From Adiantum capillus-veneris (lineage: Eukaryota; Streptophyta; Polypodiopsida; Polypodiales; Pteridaceae): a stretch of DNA of 64,000 bases. Location of the stretch: positions 29,962,946 through 30,026,945 of the forward strand of contig CM043969.1 in assembly GCA_014529385.2 (NCBI GenBank). Direction: 5' to 3'. Position 1 is the first letter of the stretch. The number at the start of each line of letters is the position of its first letter. The notes beneath the pieces are model-generated. The model was given only the letters and a program-made list of their open reading frames with translations. It was not told the origin of the DNA and ran no database searches. This document shows, in pieces, positions 1 through 11,942 of this stretch. The translations under genes were made by a program, and so were the position numbers.

Positions 1-113
1 TCCGCGACAGTAGCCGATGGCGCTAAGGTGATGTGCAATGATGATGTGGTGGCTCACCCAAAGGGCAGTTTCCCACAAGGACCCAAGGCTCCTTTTGGAG
101 ATAAAATCAAAGC

Positions 114-114
<1 letters not shown>

Positions 115-162
<48 letters not shown>
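115..162. repeat. poly-C tract, 48 C
   Basis: An uninterrupted run of 48 cytosines, so the minus strand carries 48 guanines. Lengths of such tracts are error-prone in sequencing. The proline- or glycine-rich reading frames across it are artefacts of the repeat. Confidence 0.95.
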
Positions 163-164
<2 letters not shown>

Positions 165-271
165 GCCCCGCTCCCCAACAATATTGATAGTGCCTGGGGA
201 ATGGGGGTAGGAGATGTGTTCTATGTGAAGAGAGAGTGAGAAAAGGAGAGATCCCAAGGGGCAGGTCTGAT

Positions 272-385
<114 letters not shown>

Positions 386-589
386 GCCAGACAAATCAAG
401 CTAGGGAAAGAAAAAGGGGAGAATGGCTAGAGAAAACCAAGAAGGTAATTTAAAGAGCAAGCTCAAGGGGAGATCCCGACAAGGGGGCTAAAGGGTCAAA
501 AGAGGAATTCAAATGAGTAGTGTAAGTCTAAGCCTCCAAATGAGTAGGTGATACCTTTTTCATTTTTTTGTTAATGTTAGCCTATTTTT

Positions 590-3043
590 CTACGTAACAT
601 TGGCCCTTCTCTCATTGGAGGTGCTCTTTTTTCTCTCTACTAAAAGGCTCTCCAAAAGACCTTTGAAATTTTCTAATGTGTGATCAGTGGGAATGAGACC
701 CATGATTTCAAGAGAGTTGTCTCTATCATTTTTTGTTGTAGATTCTTCATCCAATGTTGTAGTATAAATTTTAAATATCTCATATGTAGTAGTCTCTAGG
801 TCCATCTCTACAAGTCTTCATGTTGTGTAGAATGGGGGTAGAATGCCCTTGCCCTTTCTACCTTGCATCTTGAGAATTTCTGTGTCCAGATCTTGCTTGG
901 ATCTCATGGTCTCGATCCATGGTCTCCCTAAGGTAATTGGGTATCCCTCCCCCTTAGGGATATTTGAGCCCTGCATAGAAACACCACTCACAAGATCACG
1001 AGTTTCTATAGACTCACCAATTGTGAAATCTGACCTGCTATTTTTTATTTGTGGCTTAGACTCCTCTTGATTAACTCCATTTTTGTCTTCATCTTGTCTT
1101 CCCTTTTTAAATCTTCCTCATGTCTAGAGTGATTAAATCCCATGGTGTCTACCTCTTCTACCTTGGTCTTACCTTTTATTGGCTCTCTCTTCTTCCCTAT
1201 TGTAGACTCCTCCATGTGTATTTTAGGTGGAGATGCTCCTTCTGGCGGGGATGTTTGAGAAGGCATTGATTTGCTTATTCCCCCACTTCTAGAAGCTCTT
1301 TTTGATGGTCCTTCATGATCATTCTCGCGTCTACGCTTCTCTTCTACAATAGCCTCATTTTGTTGGCATTTTGTAATGTAGGCATGCACTAACAATGAGT
1401 CCATTGGATCATTCCATCATGTTTATAGGCATATGCAATCCCCTGCCTCACGTAGGTTCTCCTTTGTAAGATTGTCTTTCCTACAATGTTCCACAACATT
1501 TGGCCATAACAACTTACCATCATTGTTATTTATAACACCCTTCAATTGCTCGATCTTTTCTCCATAAGTAGCAGCCTCAATTGAAGAGGTGGCATGGTTA
1601 TTTGCCATATCTTCAACTAAGGTTTGCATTTCCCCCTTCTGAGAGTTATTTCTCAAGGGTAGACCTGTCTCTCTAAGTGGATTTTACCATCCTTAAAAAA
1701 ATACAACATCTTTTGTTGTCAAAGCATCAATACAACTATCACAATCCCTTCTTACATGGTTTGTACTCTCACACAAAATACATCCATTAGAAAAACCTTC
1801 TTTGGGCTGTTGTCTATGCCTAGAAAGGGAACCTGGTGGTTGGCCTTTTTGTTCAAGATTTGCAAGCTTTACCTTCAAGTCACACATTCCCTTCACAAGC
1901 TCATCTAGCGTGGACTTATGAAACTTCAAAGCTATAAAAGTAGGCTTTACCATTTTGTCAGAAGTTGAGGTTGAAGGACTTGTAGTGCTTACTACCATCT
2001 TGTACCTTCTTCTTTGTGGTTTGGCAAGTAGTGAGACAAAACCTTCTACCTCATTCTAGTCGGTCTTTAGTCCTTGATCAACATATTTATCTTCCAGAAG
2101 AAGCTCCAAATTTTCTTGAAACTCTTTACCTGCAACTTGCAAGAGAAGATATGTCTTCTTTACATGTAGCGTGGCCAATTCTGTCCTAGTGAGTTGTGTA
2201 TAGCGCCACTCAAATTCCCTAAGTAGCTCTATTATTGATAGTCCTTGCTTTGGCTTAACTACCCATTCTAGGAATGTCCTTTTGGTCACTCTCTTAGAGT
2301 CCTCCATGAAATATTCCTCCTTTAAAGCTACTTTGAGTTCTTCCCAGTTTCTCCCATGCCCATCTTTAATTGCCCTAACATGATCCCTAATTTTTGGAGC
2401 AACAACTAGCTCAGAGATTTGAATCGTCTCACCTTCTGACACGCGATGCAGCTCTATCTCCTTCACATATGGGTGAAAGCATGTTAACTTGTCACGCTTT
2501 TTGTGCTAGTTAGTAGTTTCAAGTTAGCACATCTTCGAAAAGTTGGGCGTCTGGTAAATTTTTTACAAATAATTTCAAAATCTGTCGAAGGTTGTACATT
2601 TGGATTCCTTGTTTCAAGTGCTTTCTATTGATATATCATATGTCATAGATCTTGGAGATGTAGCTCAAGTTATTGTACTAGTTAGCATATGTCAAAATTG
2701 TGCTAGTTAGCATTGTCCGGGACATGAAAAAGCATGACAGGTTAACATGCTTTCACCCATATTCGTGCAAGTACTTGGTTACATATTTTCCATTGAACTG
2801 ATCCATTCTATTGATGACCGCTCATATGGATTTGGTTGCTAAAATCTCCCTTCTTTCAGTGGCATGTTGTTGTTGCATGGACATTGCAAATTCTTGAAAC
2901 ATTTGCATTTTTGCTGGATCAAAATGAATACCTTGTTGCTCCATATGATCACCCATGGGTACCCACAAGCTCTCACCCTTGCATATTTGTGTCCGGTTCA
3001 CCAAAAATATGTTGAGAAGTTTGCAGTCTTGCCAGGAAAGCAT
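590..3043 (-). pseudogene. Ty3/gypsy-type gag-protease remnant, split by a MITE
   Basis: Read right to left, this is a decayed retrotransposon gag followed by protease sequence. The segment at 2822-3043 is the N-terminal gag part and continues in the same frame past a single TGA (2822-2824) up to the MITE at 2759. Gag resumes at 2469 and runs through 2056 with typical gag helices. A CCHC zinc knuckle (C-x2-C-x4-H-x4-C, about 1730-1775) marks nucleocapsid. Near 900-960 the motif TLGRPWIET resembles the conserved LGRPW block at the end of gypsy proteases. Stops and frame changes at about 2050, 1690, 1410 and 1040 break it. No reverse transcriptase follows, since the left edge runs into simple repeats. 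Assignment to gypsy rests on the gag style and LGRPW; the lineage is not determined. Confidence 0.7.
2470..2759. mobile_element. MITE copy 1 (290 bp, TA target duplication)
   Basis: Non-coding element with terminal inverted repeats starting TGGGTGAAAGCATGTTAA and ending in the complement TTAACATGCTTTCACCCA. It is flanked on both sides by TA (2468-2469 and 2760-2761). Removing the element plus one TA rejoins the surrounding gag reading frame exactly, so both the boundaries and the target duplication are supported. A second copy lies at 59457-59747. A TA duplication is typical of Tc1/mariner-type (Stowaway-like) MITEs, but the ends do not match the classic Stowaway consensus, so the superfamily is inferred. 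Confidence 0.9.
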
Positions 3044-3124
3044 CGAGATTTTGTCTATGAGAGTTTGTGGGAGAACTCCAAAAACTATATGAAGGAGTTA
3101 TACCATATATTCCATGAAGTCTAG

Positions 3125-5510
3125 GGTTTGGAAGGAAGTGCAATCAAAGAAGCTCCAGTCTTTTCTCTCTTGCACTGAGACACACAAAGATAGAACACAA
3201 GAGAACATATCAAAACAACACAAAGATAAAAACATCAAGCCTATGGTCATATCGTATCATGGGTAATATGAAAGGGTTAATAAATGAGTTTATGACGTTC
3301 AATCTTTGCTGACCAAACATGCTACAAATTGTTCTTTGAAATTGTAATGTTGTGCTTACGATAATATATATTTTTTGTCTAATGATTGGGATTAATTGTG
3401 TGTACAAATCCTCTTGGTCTATAGCAAGATAACTACACTTATATCAAAAGGAACGTTATAGTCTATATGGCGTAGTACGATGGGATCCAATGAAAGAAGT
3501 ATTTCATTGAGCCTTTTTGGGCCAAAGAGAAACACTATACGTTATTGAAAGTGTATTTTATGGCTAATCCATACGTTAATTATAATAGATTGCACAAAGT
3601 GGAAGCGATAGAAATTCACATCATGTAGATTATTCATCTAGGGTAAATCTAGTATGTGAAGAATGTAGATATGAGAGAGGTGAAGAGAATAGAAGTTTCC
3701 CTCCCAATCCCTATTCTTGCCCGTAGGCAATAAGGATATTTCAAGGAGAGATGTACCTGTAGTGGGGAGAGATGTACCTTGTGCATTAGTATTTCTTCAC
3801 AAGAAGGTTGTTGATAGAGGGTTGTTTCTTGAATGCTTTCAAGAGAAAAAATTAGGACACAAGAGAGATGGAGATAGGAGTAGAGGTAGAAGTAGTGGAA
3901 GACATGGAAGTATAGGTTGGGCTTGAAGACGAAAAACAAAAAATAAACTAAATAATAAATAAAAAATGCCTTACTTATCAAGCCCTTCAAGAATATTTTC
4001 CAATTTGATGAAGACGGCAAGAGATAGAAGACTTCACCCTTGATTAACTAGAGTTGATGTTTACAAGCATGCTTTCAAGTTTAGTTAGCCTTCCTCAAAG
4101 GCAAGTGTAGAGATAAAGGCTAATTTGGGATGAACCCTTTTGCTCCCTTTTGAATGTCTTTCAAGGAAGAAGAGGTTCCCTTTTATAGGTGAAGGGAATC
4201 CCCAAGGGTTACATAAGCAATAGAAGAGCTAGTGTGAACAGAAAGTGGCAAAGTTTGAAAGGAGTTGTCCCTGGATGATTCCACCATTTTGATCATATCT
4301 CCTCTACCATGGCTCCAAATAAAGAACTAAAAATAGGAGAAAAAAATTCAGCTCATGAGATACGACTTCCATTTTATATACTTTTTCCAACTCCGATTGA
4401 AACCTTGTGTAAAAATTTCACCAGAATAGGGTATCTTTTTGGCAGCAAAAGTCTTCTTCTGGTTTCCTTAGCTTAGACTTCCACTTGATTCCAATGAACA
4501 CCTCATGCAATATGAAAGCATGACATTGCTCCTTGAAAAAGGTTTGTAAGCATACTCTTAATAATGCATTAAAATGAGTGAATCTCTTGAAAATTATGCA
4601 AGCTAGTGTCCCATTAGGATTTGATTCCTTCCTAGTAGCTATTAAAGAGAAACATATGAAAAATATATAGAATATATATACATTGAAATTTATCCTAGAT
4701 ATAGGATCTACTAGCATGTGAGATGATAATGAGATAGTAGAAATAAAGAACCAAAGTTTTTTGCCCCAAGTTAAAGAGGAGAAGCTATTAATGGTAAAGT
4801 AAGAATATGTTACCCTTGAGATAAATAACAGGATGAGATAGAAAGGTTATTATTATACTTAGATATGCATATGTACATTATGAAAAATATACTTATGTAT
4901 CTAGAAAGCTGCAAGATAGATCTTGTAGCCTTTGTTCCCACTATACACATGCCACAATACGATAACGCATATGATGTTCAAGTTTGCAAAATTTCAATTT
5001 TTCTACACAGAAATCTTGCACATGCTCTCTTATATGCACAACACCAATCAGTCATGGAAAAATATCGAAAGAAACATATTTATTGTATTTTTAACTTGAA
5101 AAGCAAACTTTTTTGTGACTTTAAATGCAAACAAGCACTTCACCAAATAATTCAATGATGCCAAACAGCTCTAGATTAGAATTATATCACTTACGTACAA
5201 CTACTCCTACACATCATATGGGGTTTTTCATTTTGCGACTCAAAAAACACTTCACTACCACACATGGACTAGCAAAATCTTTTATCACCTCACAAATTGT
5301 TGGACCACCAACAACTACTCTAACCTACAACTAATACTATAAATCCTAACTAAATCCATCTAGTCGTAGACTCTTGGCAAGACACACCCTTCTTGGATAT
5401 CCACTTGATCTTGGAATAACCTCTTCAGGAGACACTTTAGAAAAATGCTTTCTTTAGTCGAAACTAAAGCAAACAACCATCACACGAGTGTTAGTAGGAT
5501 TACCTACTCA
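3125..5510. other. no gene recognised
   Basis: AT-rich sequence with only short, shadow-like frames. It lies between the gag remnant and the candidate primer-binding site at 5521, so it may be degenerate 5' untranslated sequence of that element plus other insertions. I recognise no domain, RNA gene or element end in it. Confidence 0.5.
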
Positions 5511-5520
5511 AGTCCTTGTG

Positions 5521-5538
5521 TCCTCGACAATGGCGCCA
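5521..5538 (-). other. candidate gypsy primer-binding site
   Basis: On the minus strand this reads TGGCGCCATTGTCGAGGA, close to the TGGCGCCGTTGTCGGGG-type sites that prime many plant gypsy elements. TGTC, a possible LTR end, starts a few bases to its right at 5541. It would be the 5' priming site of the minus-strand gag-protease remnant at 590-3043, but the roughly 2.4-kb gap means the link is inferred. The outer LTR boundary was not found. Confidence 0.5.
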
Positions 5539-5561
5539 ATGTCAAGGGAGCAAATAACACC

Positions 5562-5605
5562 ACCTATAAAGTGCATGCAACACTACCTATAAAGTGCATG
5601 CAACA
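5562..5605. repeat. two-copy tandem repeat, about 23 bp
   Basis: The unit ACCTATAAAGTGCATGCAAC occurs twice in tandem. It lies inside the presumed LTR side of the primer-binding site and may reflect LTR promoter sequence, but that is not established. Confidence 0.8.
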
Positions 5606-5906
5606 TAATGTCAATCGAGGACACATATGACATGATAGGTGCATGGAGGCAATCTCTTTAGCTTGTCAAGTTGAGACCATCCAACACATACAACACTCTA
5701 GAAGGCCAACTAAACCACAATCAAGAAACTCACTGCTCTCTACTACACCATCCAACCCACATACACACAAACAAATGGAAACTTACCAAACCATACCAGA
5801 ATTGTATGAAACTTAAGGAACACTATCCCCTCATTAGGATACACCTGTCTCAAGCCTCTACACTCAAAACCTTCACTCCAAACCCATCTGTGGAAAACAT
5901 AGTTTA

Positions 5907-6108
5907 CGCTATATGAGCTTGTTTATGGGAAGGACGCTCTTGTGCCTATACAGGTACAATTGGATGCCTTGAAGTTGTTGTGCAAAATGCAAGGTGTACA
6001 TAATGACAAGTTGCAGGAAAGAATTCTTGCTCTAGAGTTTTTGCAAATGAGTAGAGAGAAAGTGAGTGAATATTATCTTCAACAAGCAGAGACAAGGATG
6101 GAGAAATG
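5907..6108 (+). pseudogene. Ty3/gypsy integrase C-terminal scrap
   Basis: A plus-strand frame of about 67 codons contains the block YELVYGKDALVPIQV, followed by a helical LQxRILALEFLQxSREK segment and ending in MEK and a TGA stop. The ELVYGxxALxPI block is the conserved region just after the catalytic core of plant gypsy integrases. Nothing upstream on the plus strand continues into an integrase core, and the orientation is opposite to the gag remnant on the left, so this is a separate fragment. Its end is duplicated in inverted orientation (see 6086-6204). Confidence 0.65.
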
Positions 6109-6204
6109 AATAAGAGGCTGCAAGAGAAAGAAACACTTGTGCACCACCCTAGAAGAATGTATTTTCTTGCAGCCTCTTATTCATTTCTCTATCTTTGTCT
6201 CTGC
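6086..6204. repeat. inverted repeat with arms of about 43 bp
   Basis: The left arm (6086-6129) beginning GCAGAGACAAGGATGGAGAA is matched by the complement of the right arm ending at 6204, with only a few mismatches and a spacer of about 30 bp. The left arm overlaps the final codons of the integrase scrap, so the right arm is an inverted copy of coding sequence. Confidence 0.8.
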
Positions 6205-6271
6205 CCATTCATGTATTTTCTCTTGCACATATGAGTGAAGCATGTATTTTCTAGTGGCACATATGAGTTGG

Positions 6272-6330
6272 AAAAATTATCTATAAACACTTGTGCTACA
6301 TAATAAAAAATTATCTATAAACACTTGTGC
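6272..6330. repeat. short direct repeat
   Basis: AAAAATTATCTATAAACACTTGTGC is present twice with a few bases between. The block ACACTTGTGCACCACCCTAGAAG that follows the second copy also occurs at about 6134-6156, so this short interval has been locally duplicated more than once. Confidence 0.8.
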
Positions 6331-6349
6331 ACCACCCTAGAAGTGATCA

Positions 6350-7940
6350 AAAATGGAATGCAAGGGTTTGGAAAAAACCTTTGGGTATCAAGGATCAAGT
6401 GTAAACATTTTGGTGAATTTTGGAGTCTGTTTGGGGTTTTGCTTGCAAAAAATGCCCATCCAAGGTCAAAATTGGTCAAAACTAGAGTCAAAAAGGTCAA
6501 ACAATGTCTAAAAATGGAGTGAAAATCCCATAGTTTGTCACATCACTCATGGCTCCATGAGTGCTCAAGAAAAGGGAGAACTTTTGAAGCCCAACATCAG
6601 GACTTTCACCTCTCTATGTGTGGAAGAAAGGAAAGTTTTTACAGGTGGTCTAGTGTAGTCCCGTCACGTTCGCGTCCTGTCTTTTAGTGTGTAGAGGAGT
6701 AAATGAGACCTTTTTCTCTTCAATTTTGCACTTGGGAGATTCTATGGAAGTTTTGAGGTTTCCATGGATGTGTGTGTGCAAGGAATTGAGGGAAGAAGGT
6801 GCATCTTTCTGCAAGACTATGTGACCTTGTATCGGTGCCATTAGGGTTGGGACTTCTCCAAAGAGTCCAATAGAGTGGAGTTTGGTGAGATGGTTTGAGA
6901 GAGACCTTTTGAGGATGGAGTTTTTGATGGTTTTTCTTTTATATTTGGGTCACCATCAAGTGTGATTTCAAATGTTGATTAACTTGACTCACCTTGTAGT
7001 GTCTACAGGCTGGCAAGGGCTTGTAGGTTAAGGCGTTTGGAGTTTGAATTGAGCTTGTGGGTAGAATTTCCACTGAGCTCCTCAATGGTGGTGTGTGTGG
7101 GATGGGATTTCAGTATATTCCATGTGTTGTGTTGATTTTTCTGGGTGTGTGAGTGTGCACATGGCATCTTTTGCTTCATCACCATCAACCCACTTAGCTT
7201 ATTGTCATCAGTCCTCAAGTGGGTTTCCAAACCCCTTGCATCATAGAAAATCCTTTGCCTAGATCAAAGACATAATTCTGAGTGCATCCATTCATTTGGA
7301 TTAGCCTCATGTAGAACGGCACCCATGCACATAACGAATGGTGCACATAGAATGCACACATCACTCCTTCATTACTCCATGCATCCACATGCATCTAGTC
7401 CACTTCAAATTGAGCACGCTTGTGCTCACCATCCCATTCAACAAATGAACCATCCATATCATCATGAACCAATCTGGCATACCTTCCCATCCATAGAAGA
7501 TTGAAATCTCCTCGAAGAACTCTTGTACCTATTGAATAGCACACTGCATCGTTGTATCCACAATCATACTCATCACCTCTGAAGCACATACCTCTTTTAT
7601 AAGCTTCTCCATAGCCATAGCATGTGGCTCTTCACTTGGCACAATCGGCAACACCTTCTCTTCAATCAAAAGCTTCTTTACCTACATCAGATTCATCTTC
7701 TTTTCCACACATGTAGCAACCTCAAGCACATCCTCTTCGAGACCATCCAAGAAAGTAGAGCCACATGGCTTCACTAAATCCTCTTGTATGTCATCTTCAT
7801 GAACCTACTCTTCTTGTACATGCTCTACTACCATATTTTTAGACAAGAAAGAAGGAAGCTCACCCATACCATTTTATCATGGAGCACAACATCAATGGAC
7901 TCCGCCTCATAGGAGTGAGCATACCCACTTTGTTCAACTT
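6350..7940. other. no gene recognised
   Basis: Only short frames on both strands and no motif I can name. The frames at 7003-7230 and 7395-7589 (minus) have mixed composition but no recognisable domain, no splice context and no partner segments. Confidence 0.4.
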
Positions 7941-7990
7941 GATCACCATATGTCTTTGTCAAGCTCAAACATGGATCCACTTCATCTTCA

Positions 7991-8791
7991 TCAAAGACAT
8001 GTCACCTTAGCATCATTCTTCTTGGAAAATCCGTGTACATGTTGCACAACTGTAGCATACTCTATGGCTACCTTCATGATCACATCCACCAACAAGGTAC
8101 CGCACACCACTTTTACTTGCATATCCTCTTTCACAGACTTAGGCTCTTCAATTTTCTCTTCATTTACATTGCCAATCAACATGCCTTCATACAGAAGGGG
8201 TCACATATGCCTACAAACACCTGGCAACAAATGCACACACAATGAGAAGAGAAGGGGTAGGGGAAGAATCAATGCTAATTACAATAAATGCAACTTCATT
8301 TCAATCAATTCTACCATACACAAGACCCTCTATCGGCACAAGCATCAACAGGGATTCAAACATCTTTTTCCGCTGTCCTTGCCGATTTTGTGCAAAAAAA
8401 TCACCCTTAGGAGCCTCTCCTTCTTGTTTGAAAACCCAACCTTGGGTTCACCAAACATTTGGGCAATCCTCTAGTTTTTTATCCTTCTTTCCTGCTCTTT
8501 GTTCTCCATCTCCCAAGCTTGTGCAACCCTCTTTCTTTGTTTTTGCTTTAGTTCCTTTTTTGGAAACCTTTTGCTTGCCCAACACTTGTTGCCCAACACT
8601 TGGCATGGTTGGCCGACTTTTCCTTTTCTCTCTTCAATTCTCTTCCACGCAAAAAGAAAATCCCTTACTCTTTTGGAATTTGATGCCCTCTTTTCTTTAA
8701 GCTTTCCTCCTTTTCCTTTTATTGTCCAACTCGAGCCAACCTCTTTTTTTTGGCCTCTAAAGGCCTTAGTGTCCATATGGATGAAGGTCAT
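7991..8791 (-). pseudogene. coding-like remnant, function unknown
   Basis: Two minus-strand stretches have protein-like composition. The one at 8471-8791 is very rich in Lys/Arg/Glu, and that at 7991-8182 is a short acidic-basic segment. Sequence between them also reads plausibly in shifted frames. I recognise no family. They could be a degraded retrotransposon or transposon accessory region. Low confidence that this was ever a gene. Confidence 0.2.
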
Positions 8792-8849
8792 TCCAATTCA
8801 AATTCTGTTTCTTGACATGTGTCCCTTAAAAAAGCCTTAGAATTCTTTC

Positions 8850-9628
8850 AAGAAGATAATTGAAAAGAAAGAAACCATGTCCTTTCAAATGTTTTCTCAA
8901 TTTTTTTTGGAGGGGATGAAACAAAATGATTTGAAGTTTGGACATAATAATTTTTAAAAAAACTTTCATTATTTTTTATGTACCATTAATCATTTTTAAA
9001 CTAACTAAATTCCATAAATCATGGCACAATGCATATAGGCATGGCCACCCCTTCATGTAGAATAAAAGTCTTTTGCTTTCCCAAGTGCAAGAAGCTTTTC
9101 ATTTTCTACACCCTTCACTTTTGCATTTTAGATGGAGTTTTTTTTTCTAAACTATGGAGACCTAATCACTTTAAACAACTACGAATCTACATTTGTTCTA
9201 ACTACTTGGTCAAAACCCCCAAAAATCCATTCATTTCTCAGATTTAGACGGGATCTCTGAATTCTAAAGAAAAAGATACCTCCCCTTGCCTCATCCGCAC
9301 AAAGCTTTGCTGCCTCTCTATCTCTATCCTTGCCATCACCTTCACACAGATGATTTCTCTCTGTGCTTTCTCATCGTGATTGTATGTATCCACTGTCTCT
9401 CTAGCTGTGCCCTTAGACTAGGCCATAGCTCTCAACCACGCCCTCAGATGCCAAGGCTCTTTGTATCTTCCACCAGAAAGTTATGTTTGTTCCTAATTAG
9501 GATGCCTAGCATTGCATCCTTACAAAACCACTAAAACTTATTGATGAAGCACCATCACCAAGGACCCCTTGCATCTAGATGACTACGATAGCAAAAAAAA
9601 TTCTATATCGGTCTTGGCCCTGACACAT

Positions 9629-9681
<53 letters not shown>

Positions 9682-10520
9682 CAAGTGCTATTTTCTCCTC
9701 AAAGCTATGCCAGCATCTTTATAGATTCCCATCCAAACAAATGAGTTCAAAATTGAGCAAATTTACTCACTTTGAAATTAAGACATTTGGTAAAGGGTTT
9801 TGATTTTTTATTGTATCCAATAAAAACAAAAAAAATATAGAGTTCATTCTAGTCAAGGAAAAAAGAGTGAGGCGAGTTAAGGCAATGCCCCTTGTGCATG
9901 CCAAAAATGAGTTAATGCAAAATTTTCATCTCATATTGTAAATGTTTTTTTCTTTGCCAAACTCACAATTGTGACTATACAATTTGTCGGATGATTCAAG
10001 CGTTGGAGGTTGGTAGTCTCATATTGTAAATGTTAAACCAAACATTCTTTTAAAGTAGATTTTTAAATCTCTCTCTCTTCCCCACATACATACATATATA
10101 CACCTATAAAGTCATCTCATCAAATACATTAACTAGTTACGAAAAAAATGTCTTCGATAAGTTTGGATGACTTTTTCTCAAACAATACTTTTATATAGTA
10201 CTTTTATATATAGTGACATGCATGATTCTTTAAGTCTCTAATCTCCATCCATGACGGATCAGATAGAGAAAGTTCTATTGTAAGGAGGCATACTTTGAGA
10301 TCCCTTCTAATGAGGTTTCCTAATAATGCATAGGCAAACAATTAACAGCTCAAAGTTTTTTAAAATGTTTATTTCTAAGCTTTGTAAGTGATTTTTCAAT
10401 TAAAAATGATAATTGGCCATTTTTGTTTTTCTTTACCTTAATTGGAACGCAATTTTTGGGCGAGCAATTTTAGGCAAGCGCTTTTTTAGAATCGGGCGAG
10501 TAGATTCTCAAAAGATTCGT
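8850..10520. other. no gene recognised apart from a microsatellite
   Basis: AT-rich sequence with short unrelated frames. I see no coding domain, element end or RNA gene here. Confidence 0.45.
9633..9678. repeat. (TC)n microsatellite
   Basis: Perfect TC dinucleotide repeat of about 23 units in otherwise featureless sequence. Confidence 0.97.
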
Positions 10521-10524
10521 TATC

Positions 10525-10528
<4 letters not shown>

Positions 10529-10562
<34 letters not shown>
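10529..10562. repeat. (CT)n microsatellite
   Basis: Perfect CT dinucleotide repeat of about 17 units. Confidence 0.97.
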
Positions 10563-10564
<2 letters not shown>

Positions 10565-10779
10565 GCTTTTCAAACTAAAATATAGCATTGAAGATTGCAC
10601 GTTCAAGGCCAACTTACATTCAAACAAAAATATGATTTACCACCATGGATGCATTCAATACACTATTGATAAGACAAAGAGAAGTTATTTACACACAATT
10701 ATGGTCTATTTTATATGGCAAACCCCAAATCTATGTGTTCCATTGCATCAAAAGTAAATACATTGGGGGGTGGGATACA

Positions 10780-11100
10780 TCATGGGTGAGGTGGATGAAA
10801 GAAGGGCGGTGGGGAGCCATATACTCCAGGAGGAAACAAAGGTTGTGCCAACAGGTGCAGTGCACCAAATGGTGTGGGAACTCCTCCAAATGGCAGAGGG
10901 TATGAACCATATGTGGGGAGGCATGTAGGAAGTGTGTGGGGAAATGGATCAAGTCCGCGTGAGGCCTCATACATGGATGCATTGAATGCACTAGGGGATG
11001 CTCCAATTGCATGCCATGCCAAAACTAGGGCTGTGAAAGTAATATGTGGAGCTGCTATTGCCCCCCCTGACTATTGAGTGGTGTTGGCAAAGGTGGCTCC
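10780..11100 (-). pseudogene. Pro/Gly/Phe-rich C-terminal exon, unknown gene
   Basis: One open minus-strand frame of about 105 codons encodes a low-complexity segment rich in Pro, Gly, Phe, Leu and His, with YGSYPLPFGGVPTPFG-like repeats, preceded by a more ordinary segment around HITFTALVLAWHAIGASPS. It lies downstream of, and in the same orientation as, the multi-exon gene at 11943-13736, and may be its last exon or that of a neighbouring element. The sequence between 11.1 and 11.9 kb shows no clear exon, so the connection is inferred. Confidence 0.35.
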
Positions 11101-11942
11101 AGTGGATGAATCTGCTCTATCACCTGCTTTGGATGCCCAGCTACATGAGCTCTGTCACTTCTACAAAACATTAATGTCAAGCCTAAATTGGAAGATAGGC
11201 GCTGAGCCGCCGGCCCTAGACAAGCACTAAACAGTGATCAATCCTTCTCACAACTGATGCAATGCCTGTGTAGCAGTAAACATTGTGCTACCAATGTCCC
11301 CACTCCTGCAAAATAGTCCAATACAACATCTCCCATGTTTATGAAGGTACCTAGTAGCCACCTACAAAGCAACAAAAATCCTAAGATTTGTTATATCTCC
11401 AATTTTTAGGAACATAAAGTAAAAGCATCCAATAAGTTTCTAGCACCTAGCAAACGCTGGACTCCTCTCAACACATCTACGATAAGTCCTGCCCATATGA
11501 TCAAGTGTCCATTGTGTGGGATCCATACCTGGTAGCTTCATTAGAAAAATTTTGAACTCATTTTTGGGACTTTTAAGAGTGCCTCATCATCAAAGTTGTA
11601 CAAAAGAAAGCAACCCGGTAGACCCCTCTAAATATTGCTTAGAACCTCATGATATGACCTATCATTTGAAAGTTCTTAAAAAATGGATTCTAAAGAGCCA
11701 AGGTCCGAAAAGTTTGGATGACTTCTATGAAAGTTATGCCATTTTTTTTTTCAATTAGCCAGGTTTTGTTACCGTTACGGTAATCTAAAATTACCTTTTT
11801 CTAGATCTATATGAAGGCAATGTCCGATACATGCATGCTATATATCAATAGATAGAATTTGAAGAGTAGATTCTAAATATCCAACCTCCGACAAGTTTGG
11901 ATCTTATTTGAAAAAAATTTACCGATCCCCACTTTTTGAAAG

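Noticed and set aside
8242-8840. Plus-strand Phe/Leu-rich ORFs
   Set aside because: Typical complement of a Lys/Glu-rich minus frame, with no membrane-protein family recognised.
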